A stretch of 7,447 nt of DNA, from contig CAMPJV010000126.1 in the NCBI GenBank assembly GCA_946886975.1, positions 1-7,447 of the forward strand, in the 5' to 3' direction. Made by a program: the position numbers and the translations under genes. The stretch's first letter is position 1, and each line of letters opens with the position of its first letter. Below, in pieces: positions 1 to 5,010 of this stretch. This DNA is from an uncultured Taibaiella sp. GTDB lineage: Bacteria > Bacteroidota > Bacteroidia > Chitinophagales > Chitinophagaceae. The notes beneath the pieces were generated by a model. It did no database searches, was not told the origin of the DNA, and saw only the letters and a program-made list of their open reading frames with translations.

Positions 1-618
1 AATTATTACAGGTTCAGCCTAGGCACAGACTTTCCTGTAATTGATATAAGGTATGGGATTGGGATAAAGAATGTGTGGAACAGCGGGTATGAATATCATA
101 AGATAATAGGAAGCATTTCTGATTATTTGAAGGTGGCTCCTTTGGGCACTTTGTACTACAACATCTTTGCAGGTAAGTATTTTGGCACACTTCCCTACCC
201 TTTGCTTGAGATTCACCCAGGGAATGAGTTTCATTATTACAACAAGTACGCCTTTAACATGATGAATCGCTTTGAGTTTATCAGCGATCAATATGCAGGT
301 ATTAACCTGGAACATAACATTGGGGGAGGGGTCTTCAATTACATCCCCTATTTAAAGAAACTGAAGATGCGCCAGTTTTGGACGGCTAAAGTGCTGTACG
401 GCGACCTTAACGACGAGAACAAGAAATTGAACCTGGACAAGGGTTATACATTCAGGACCCTTGACAAGACGCCCTACATTGAAGTTGGGACAGGAATTGC
501 AAATATCCTGCAGGTATTCAGGATAGATTTTGTGTGGAGAGTATCGCCAAAGCTGTTGCCAGGCGAGACGGAGGAAAAATACTTTGGCATTTTCGGAAGC
601 CTTCGATTCAACTTTTAG
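1..618 (+). CDS. DUF5686 family outer-membrane barrel protein, C-terminal part (5' truncated by window edge)
   Basis: The frame is open from base 1, so the GTG at 73 is internal and not the start. The visible part is 205 residues ending in Phe-Asn-Phe, and a terminal aromatic is typical of outer-membrane beta-barrels. Alternating aromatic/polar strands fill the fragment. The stretches around LPYPLLEIHPGNE (codons 61-73), the AFNMMNRFEFISD block and the following EHNIGGGVFNYIP block are the conserved core I associate with DUF5686. Full-length members usually carry a signal peptide and an N-terminal carboxypeptidase-regulatory-like domain before the barrel; those parts lie outside the window. 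The molecular role is unknown. An outer-membrane location is inferred from the family and the strand pattern. The gene converges on the CPBP gene, with 5 nt between the two stop codons. Family call fairly sure, function not known. Confidence 0.8.
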   Translation, partial: NYYRFSLGTDFPVIDIRYGIGIKNVWNSGYEYHKIIGSISDYLKVAPLGTLYYNIFAGKYFGTLPYPLLEIHPGNEFHYYNKYAFNMMNRFEFISDQYAGINLEHNIGGGVFNYIPYLKKLKMRQFWTAKVLYGDLNDENKKLNLDKGYTFRTLDKTPYIEVGTGIANILQVFRIDFVWRVSPKLLPGETEEKYFGIFGSLRFNF

Positions 619-632
619 TAGCCTTAGTTGAA
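607..632. terminator. Weak possible bidirectional hairpin at convergent gene ends
   Basis: TTCAACT (607-613) and AGTTGAA (626-632) form a 7-bp perfect stem around a 12-nt loop. The loop holds the stop codon of the DUF5686 gene and most of the gap, and the right arm overlaps the last codons of the CPBP gene. The position between two converging genes fits a shared terminator. However, the stem is AT-rich and has no clear U-tract, and part of the symmetry comes from both proteins ending in Phe-Asn codons. Low confidence. Confidence 0.2.
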
Positions 633-1565
633 GCTGCCTGAACTGTGTGCGATGAAAGCTACCACTTCCATCAGCAGTGCAATACCAAGATGAACAATGA
701 TACCACCATAAATACTTTTAGTTTCATAGGCGAGAATGCCCAGTATCCAGCCGCCAAAGAAAGAGCTGATCGTTTCACCTAACGGTTTTTCAAAGTGGAT
801 AGTAAGATAGAAGACGCACATGGGGAGAATGGCGCGAGGGCCCGCAAACCTGGCGAAAGCGAGGATGAGAAAACCCCGGAAAAAGAACTCAGTGGTAACA
901 AAGTCGGCGGAATAGCAGAGCTCGTAAAAGAAGGTAAGCAGCTTATTTGTTGACCCTTCCTGTGAAATCCCTAGATGGAATGCCCGAGGGTAGATACTTA
1001 GGAAATCCCCCTGTGTGCTGGCCCATGTAACAAGTGGTACCATGAGCAGCAACAGTATAAAGTATGGTTTTAGAACTACTCCTTTGCTGTGGAACCCATA
1101 GACAGGCTGAACTTTACGATCGGTGAACCACCAATAGATGGTACAAGGAATGAAGAGCCAGACAAAACCTTCGAGGTTCATGAAGTATTTCTTTGCTACT
1201 GTCTGGTATTCTAATGGCGCATAGCGCTGTGCAAGAATATCGTACTGATAAAACCAGGCACGGAATGAGAAAAGGAAAACACTTAAAATGATAAGGCCCC
1301 AAAGTTTTGGCGAGTAGAGGATCGCTCTGTCCTTTGGATTCACGAGGTAAAGCATGTAAGCTCCGCCAAACGCAATAAAATACATCAGACAGTATCGCAG
1401 CAGTCTTTTTGAAGCGTTGAATTCGCGTGATATGTAGGTTGTTTCAAAGTCATAGGTATAGTTTATCCAGGTAAGCAATCCGGCAAAGCAGATAAGCGGA
1501 ATAAAATACTTAAGGCTAAAGTGCTCCCTAAAGTATAGTAGTATAAGGCTGATGATCTTGCGCAT
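624..1565 (-). CDS. CPBP (Rce1/CAAX-protease-like) intramembrane protein with non-canonical motif 1
   Basis: A 313-residue multi-pass membrane protein. Hydrophobic segments lie at roughly residues 19-36, 58-76, 87-102, 131-147, 166-182, 226-240, 244-258, 268-281 and 286-308. The last third matches the CPBP (CAAX protease/bacteriocin-processing) fold. Motif 1 reads TEFFFRG at 225-231 (E226, R230), motif 2 places H257 after FYLTI, and motif 3 places H292 in VHLGIA. In canonical members motif 1 is EExxxR, motif 2 FxxxH and motif 3 HxxxN. Here the first Glu is Thr225, the aromatic of motif 2 is Tyr253, and the Asn position is Ala296. Family members cleave membrane-associated substrates in the inner membrane or act in immunity or protein maturation; no substrate can be named. 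The start is the first ATG in frame, with no obvious Shine-Dalgarno, as is common in this phylum. It is the last gene of the M23-bcp run, 65 nt after bcp, and may be co-transcribed. Fold confident, catalytic activity uncertain. Confidence 0.85.
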   Translation of the reverse strand: MRKIISLILLYFREHFSLKYFIPLICFAGLLTWINYTYDFETTYISREFNASKRLLRYCLMYFIAFGGAYMLYLVNPKDRAILYSPKLWGLIILSVFLFSFRAWFYQYDILAQRYAPLEYQTVAKKYFMNLEGFVWLFIPCTIYWWFTDRKVQPVYGFHSKGVVLKPYFILLLLMVPLVTWASTQGDFLSIYPRAFHLGISQEGSTNKLLTFFYELCYSADFVTTEFFFRGFLILAFARFAGPRAILPMCVFYLTIHFEKPLGETISSFFGGWILGILAYETKSIYGGIIVHLGIALLMEVVAFIAHSSGSFN

Positions 1566-1630
1566 GCAGAAAAATGGGCTCAGGCGCTAAGATAACGTCC
1601 TTGTAGCAGGAAGAACTCTTTGTGCAACCC

Positions 1631-2095
1631 TTATTTGATGCCCCATAAATCCAGAATCTGTCGGGCGTGGTTTTGAACCTCAGGCTTTTGGATGATATGG
1701 TCTATCCTTCCGTTTTCGTTAATTAAGAAGGTAAATCTGTAGATGCCCATGTATTTCCGGCCAAAGAGCATCTTCTCTCCCCAGACACCGTAAGCATCAA
1801 TTATCTTATGATCTACATCCGCCAGAAGAGGAAATGGCAATGAAAACTTACGCTCAAAGTTTTTGTGCTTCCTTTCAGTATCAGCGCTCACGCCAATTAC
1901 CTGTATTCCTTTTTTTGCAAGAAGCGCCGTATTGTCTCTGAGATTGCAAGCCTGTTCGGTACAGGTCGGCGTGTTGTCCTTTGGATAGAAATATAAGACT
2001 ACCTTTTGACCCTTATAATCCTTTAAAGAGACCGGATTACCATCCTGGTCATTTACTGTAAAGTCCGGTGCTTTAGAACCAACTTTCAACTTCAT
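1631..2095 (-). CDS. bcp: Thioredoxin-dependent thiol peroxidase (Bcp/PrxQ peroxiredoxin)
   Basis: A 154-residue cytoplasmic protein of usual Bcp length. It reduces H2O2 and organic hydroperoxides through a catalytic Cys that is regenerated by thioredoxin. The peroxiredoxin signature PxxxTxxC is present at 38-45 (P38, T42, C45 as peroxidatic Cys). C50, five residues later, is the resolving Cys of the atypical 2-Cys PrxQ type. The conserved Arg of the active site is probably R120, in the RFTFLI strand. The N-terminus MKLKVGSKAPDF is the standard start of the fold. I place the start at 2095: the frame stays open upstream to 2248, but that extension lies inside the M23 gene, is basic and unlike any peroxiredoxin, and would be translated over the M23 3' end. 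The start lies 16 nt after the M23 stop, preceded by AGGA only 2 nt from the ATG, which suggests co-transcription with M23. Very sure of family. Confidence 0.96.
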   Translation of the reverse strand: MKLKVGSKAPDFTVNDQDGNPVSLKDYKGQKVVLYFYPKDNTPTCTEQACNLRDNTALLAKKGIQVIGVSADTERKHKNFERKFSLPFPLLADVDHKIIDAYGVWGEKMLFGRKYMGIYRFTFLINENGRIDHIIQKPEVQNHARQILDLWGIK

Positions 2096-2111
2096 ATCCT
2101 GAAGCAATTTA

Positions 2112-3809
2112 TCATTTCGTGAAAGTATAGACAAGAGTCTTACTATTATTGTTCTCATCACTGGCCGAGATTGTGAGTTTATGCTTACCCTTCGGACAAT
2201 GCTCATCGAAGGTATAAAAGAATGTATCTCCTTTTGGTTCGAAGGCAAGCCACCTACCGTCGAGTTCCGCTCGGAATGACTTTACCGAGGTGATATCTTC
2301 TGTTACTCTGAAGCTTATCCGTGACGCGTTGGAAAGGTTAGCGCCATTGGGTTGCAGAGGCTTGATTGAAGGAGCTGTCGTGTCCATTGTGAGCCAATAG
2401 GTGCCGAAGTTTCGAACGCTTACATTATACCAGCCATTCTCGAATGTTGCGGCGCTTCCATCCTCCGTTTTCCCGTCTGAGTACATAGTAACGATTTTAT
2501 CGCGTTGGTTGAATGAGATCGGGGTGTTTGGCTTTATGCCAAGTGTGAAATACTTGTGGACTGGCACGAAAGACTGGTGGAGACGGACCTTATCAGAGAG
2601 ACTCTTTTCGTCTTTAGAAAGATCTAATTTAAAACAGACGTCATCATATAAACCTGCGGGATCGATATCGAAACGAACGTTTGGATGTTCAATAGTGTTC
2701 CGGGTGCCTACGGGAAATAGCTTCGGGCAGTCTTCTTTCGTTGTAGTTCCCCCAGATTGTACACTGAAGGAAATATCTGATGAGTTTCCTGCCGCATCTG
2801 TGAGAACTAATTTAATATTATTGGCTTGATCATGAAGTGTGATAGCTCCTTGCCGGTCGTTCAGGAAAGGATAGATGCCCTTCAGCTGGTTGCCGGGTAG
2901 CTGAAACAAGAGCTGATACCAGGCTCCGGTTAATTTCCTTGACTTGTAATCGACGTAAGCATGAAGATATCTTGTAACATCATAGCCGATATCGTCAAGT
3001 TTAATCTGGCCCTGGAGCGTGTCATTCTGATACCATTTTGCGGTATAGAAATTAAGTGTATTATTACTACCATTCATGTAGTCATTGACACTAATCGCTA
3101 TTCCTATCTTGTCAGAATTGATAGTGATAGTCTCAGAAGAGGTGACGTATTGGTCTCCCACTTTCTTCAGATTAACAATTTGGGGAGTCTGCTCATAAAT
3201 GCTGCGAGTCAGATCATATAGGGCAATACGGGTAGGGACAGGTGGCCTGCTGTCGGTGATTTGGAAGCCAAACAGCTGCGGGTTTAGAGGGTGCTCAGTT
3301 TTGGAGTCACGGATCTCAAAATGCAAGTGCGGAGCCATGGAGCCTCCTGTATTCCCCGACCAGGCAATTCGCTCGCCTTTTTTGACCGGAAACTGGTCCG
3401 GTTTAAGCTGGAGATCGACTGCCCATGATTCCTTTTGATACTGCACTTTTCGAAGATAGGCCTGGACTTGGGGTGCAAAGTTGTTGAGATGTGCGTATAG
3501 TGTAGTAAATCCATTTGGATGGGATATATACAGGGCGTGGCCAAACCCACCTTTTTCCATTTTTATTCTTGATATGTATCCATCAGCTGCAGCGTGGACT
3601 GGCAGATTTTCTTTACCAGTCGTTTTTATATCGATTCCACTATGGAAGTGGTTTGGCCGGACCTCCCCAAAATTGCCTGCTAACAAGATGGGAATGTTCA
3701 AGGGATTTCTAAAATATCCCTGGGGGTAATGCGATGCCGCCTGATCATCTAACTGCGCAGCTGCAGACTGGTATGTCAGTAAAGCAAGGAGTAATAAAAA
3801 CTGTCTCAT
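2112..3809 (-). CDS. Secreted M23 family (LytM-type) metallopeptidase with long beta-rich C-terminal extension
   Basis: A 565-residue exported protein. Residues 1-19 are a Sec signal peptide (Arg3, a Leu-rich core, SAAAQ cleavage region). The LytM domain spans about 40-170 and keeps all expected zinc and catalytic residues: H56 and D60 (HxxxD in HFHSGID), H107 in LYAHL, and H161/H163 in HLHFEI. It should therefore be an active zinc endopeptidase acting on peptidoglycan stem-peptide cross-links in the periplasm. Between H107 and the VKKGE strand (about 142-146) there is an extra stretch of roughly 20 residues, rich in Gln/Lys/Tyr, compared with a minimal LytM domain. Residues about 190-470 are beta-rich and unassigned. 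About 478-565 looks like an Ig/FN3-type domain, beginning TTAPSIKPLQP and containing a DGRWLAFE strand. It is the first gene of the minus-strand run with bcp and CPBP. I see no convincing promoter within the 182-nt upstream gap. Protease call sure; role of the tail unknown. Confidence 0.92.
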   Translation of the reverse strand: MRQFLLLLALLTYQSAAAQLDDQAASHYPQGYFRNPLNIPILLAGNFGEVRPNHFHSGIDIKTTGKENLPVHAAADGYISRIKMEKGGFGHALYISHPNGFTTLYAHLNNFAPQVQAYLRKVQYQKESWAVDLQLKPDQFPVKKGERIAWSGNTGGSMAPHLHFEIRDSKTEHPLNPQLFGFQITDSRPPVPTRIALYDLTRSIYEQTPQIVNLKKVGDQYVTSSETITINSDKIGIAISVNDYMNGSNNTLNFYTAKWYQNDTLQGQIKLDDIGYDVTRYLHAYVDYKSRKLTGAWYQLLFQLPGNQLKGIYPFLNDRQGAITLHDQANNIKLVLTDAAGNSSDISFSVQSGGTTTKEDCPKLFPVGTRNTIEHPNVRFDIDPAGLYDDVCFKLDLSKDEKSLSDKVRLHQSFVPVHKYFTLGIKPNTPISFNQRDKIVTMYSDGKTEDGSAATFENGWYNVSVRNFGTYWLTMDTTAPSIKPLQPNGANLSNASRISFRVTEDITSVKSFRAELDGRWLAFEPKGDTFFYTFDEHCPKGKHKLTISASDENNNSKTLVYTFTK

Positions 3810-3905
3810 ACAAAGCTCAAAGTAGTTAATCTATGGCCAGGTAAGTACAAAGCCCAAGCCAACAAACCGGGAACGGCAAAATTTAACCCAGGGTGTGGAC
3901 TGACT

Positions 3906-3937
3906 CTGAAACTGAATTGAATAGCTACCAGTTTCAG
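3906..3937. repeat. Perfect 9-bp inverted repeat, candidate operator
   Basis: CTGAAACTG at 3906-3914 and CAGTTTCAG at 3929-3937 are exact reverse complements separated by 14 nt. Centre-to-centre distance is 23 bp, close to two helical turns. The right arm ends 10 bp before the TAGCTTTG element, so it falls in the spacer between the -7 and -33 promoter regions. Because it lies upstream of the predicted transcription start, a DNA-level role (dimeric regulator binding) is more plausible than an RNA hairpin. No regulator is identified. Confidence 0.4.
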
Positions 3938-3947
3938 GCGGAAGCCT

Positions 3948-3955
3948 TAGCTTTG
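3948..3955 (+). promoter_or_regulatory. Bacteroidota -7 promoter element for the DUF6787 gene
   Basis: TAGCTTTG is an exact match to the TAnnTTTG -7 consensus of the Bacteroidota primary sigma factor. It lies 36 nt upstream of the ATG at 3992, so transcription would begin near 3960 with a leader of about 30 nt. The -33 TTG is not at the usual 19-21 bp spacing; the nearest TTG, at 3917-3919, is 28 bp away. The -7 element is good, the full promoter uncertain. Confidence 0.5.
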
Positions 3956-3991
3956 CGGCGATCAATTCTACACACGACTACATCATCCGGA

Positions 3992-4273
3992 ATGTTTGAC
4001 AAGTTAAAGGAAAAATGGAAGGTTAGCGGGGTCCGGCTGTTTCTTATCCTTTGCACTTTTGCTATAGGCGGCAGTTTATGTGGCTATGTCGCACGTAAGT
4101 TCATGGACTTGCTTACGCTGGAGAAGGGTGTGATTTGGTACGTTGTTTATATTATTCTTGTTACATTACTGTGGCCGGTTGCTGTGATCACAGTTAGCGT
4201 ATTCTTTGGGCAGTTCAGATTTTTCAGAAACTATCTTTCCCGGATGGCGGCCAGGATGTTTGGAAAGAAGTAG
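3992..4273 (+). CDS. DUF6787 family small membrane protein
   Basis: A 93-residue protein with two predicted membrane segments, about residues 14-37 and 47-73. A basic amphipathic N-terminus (MFDKLKEKWKVSG) and a basic C-terminal tail (RNYLSRMAARMFGKK) flank them. If both segments span the membrane, both ends sit on the cytoplasmic side by the positive-inside rule. The pattern KEKWKV..LFLI, GGSLCGY, EKGV, LLWPVAV and FGQFRFF is what I recall for DUF6787, a Bacteroidota family of about this length with no known function. The start at 3992 is preferred over the open frame back to 3893, because the upstream part covers the promoter-like element and is not protein-like. No strong Shine-Dalgarno is visible. 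The stop codon directly abuts the recO stop on the other strand. Gene real with high confidence; family name from memory; function unknown. Confidence 0.82.
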   Translation: MFDKLKEKWKVSGVRLFLILCTFAIGGSLCGYVARKFMDLLTLEKGVIWYVVYIILVTLLWPVAVITVSVFFGQFRFFRNYLSRMAARMFGKK

Positions 4274-5005
4274 CTAATGCAATATGGCTCGCAGGACAGA
4301 CAGAGACTTTAGCTGTCCGAGGTGCTGGCTATGCTGATGTAAATATTCCATATACCAGTCGAGAAGGCGGAAACGCATTGCTCCGTTCATGGTAATTTCC
4401 TTTAATTCAGTAATCTCTTTTATCTTGATAAGCTGAGCCAATGTGGCGGCATCCTCATCAGCGAGGAGCGGTCTTTGTACCGGAGGGTGAGCAGAGAAAC
4501 CGCCCTCATGCAAATTTAAATAGGGTGTAGCCTCACAATAACTACCCTGGACCTCATAACCAAGCAAGCGACTGCTTTGGATGATAAAGTATAGCGGAAA
4601 ATTGGGCGTATCGGCTGTGCTCATCTGGTCAAGCCTCTTGAAATATTCATAACTGAAGTCGAAAAGCTCAGGCATTGGAGCATGTTCGGGCAGCAAGCGA
4701 AGTAACAGCTCGACAGAAAAAAGAGCAGTACTATTCTTAACCACTTCTTCCTGCATGGAAGCAGCGAAATAGCAAGACTGGTATTCCCTTAAACGCTGAA
4801 GATTTTTTCCTGGTTTCTGGTAAGCGACTAACTCCAGCATGCTCGCCGGCTGAAAGAGAGCCGCTTTGTTGTTTGCCTTAGACGAACGGACGCCTTGTAC
4901 CATATAGGTCTGAACGCCGAAATGTTGGGTAAATATGGATGTGATAAGGCTTGTTTCACCGTATTTAATGGATCTAAGCACAATGCCCCTGGTGTTTTGT
5001 AACAT
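4274..5005 (-). CDS. recO: DNA repair protein RecO
   Basis: A 243-residue cytoplasmic protein of normal RecO length. RecO anneals single-stranded DNA and, with RecR, helps load RecA onto SSB-coated DNA in the RecF(O)R recombination pathway. The N-terminal OB-fold covers about residues 1-80, with the family hallmarks TRGIVLRSIKYGETSLI at 5-21 and VQGVRSSK at 36-43. The remainder is the helical RecO_C region. It lacks the four-Cys zinc site of some RecO proteins; C157 is the only Cys in that area. It follows porZ by 5 nt, and its AGGAG-like ribosome site overlaps the porZ stop codon, so the two are very likely co-transcribed and perhaps translationally coupled. The gene ends exactly where the convergent DUF6787 gene ends. 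Confidence 0.95.
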   Translation of the reverse strand: MLQNTRGIVLRSIKYGETSLITSIFTQHFGVQTYMVQGVRSSKANNKAALFQPASMLELVAYQKPGKNLQRLREYQSCYFAASMQEEVVKNSTALFSVELLLRLLPEHAPMPELFDFSYEYFKRLDQMSTADTPNFPLYFIIQSSRLLGYEVQGSYCEATPYLNLHEGGFSAHPPVQRPLLADEDAATLAQLIKIKEITELKEITMNGAMRFRLLDWYMEYLHQHSQHLGQLKSLSVLRAILH

Positions 5006-5010
5006 AGCTC

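Larger units (their letters stand above)
3810..3991. other. Divergent intergenic region between M23 peptidase and DUF6787
   Basis: This is the longest gene-free stretch in the window, 182 nt between two divergently transcribed starts. It holds a -7 type element for DUF6787 (3948-3955) and a perfect 9-bp inverted repeat (3906-3914 / 3929-3937). For the M23 gene on the other strand I see only partial matches. A TACTTTG lies about 8 nt from its ATG, which is too close to the start, and a TACTTACC lies further upstream. The plus-strand frame is open back to a GTG at 3893, but that extension covers the promoter-like element and repeat and does not look like protein. Confidence 0.75.

Noticed and set aside
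19..315. Minus-strand 98-codon open frame opposite the DUF5686 gene
   Set aside because: Shadow of a well-supported gene; composition and motifs are not protein-like. The same reasoning removes the plus-strand frames inside the M23 and porZ genes.
73..618. GTG at 73 as the start of the first gene
   Set aside because: The frame is open back to base 1 with sequence continuing the same beta-strand pattern, so the gene is truncated by the window.
1566..1630. Promoter or terminator between bcp and the CPBP gene
   Set aside because: TATCTTAG on the minus strand is only a partial -7 match, with the nearest TTG too far away (about 30 bp). The best hairpin is about 4-5 bp, which is not enough to call.
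2096..2248. Upstream extension of the bcp frame to 205 residues
   Set aside because: It lies inside the M23 coding sequence in another frame, is not peroxiredoxin-like, and MKLKVGSKAPDF at 2095 is the standard N-terminus.
3893..3991. 33-residue N-terminal extension of the DUF6787 frame from a GTG
   Set aside because: It covers the inverted repeat and the TAGCTTTG element, has no membrane-protein character, and the family starts at the MFDKLKEKWK Met.
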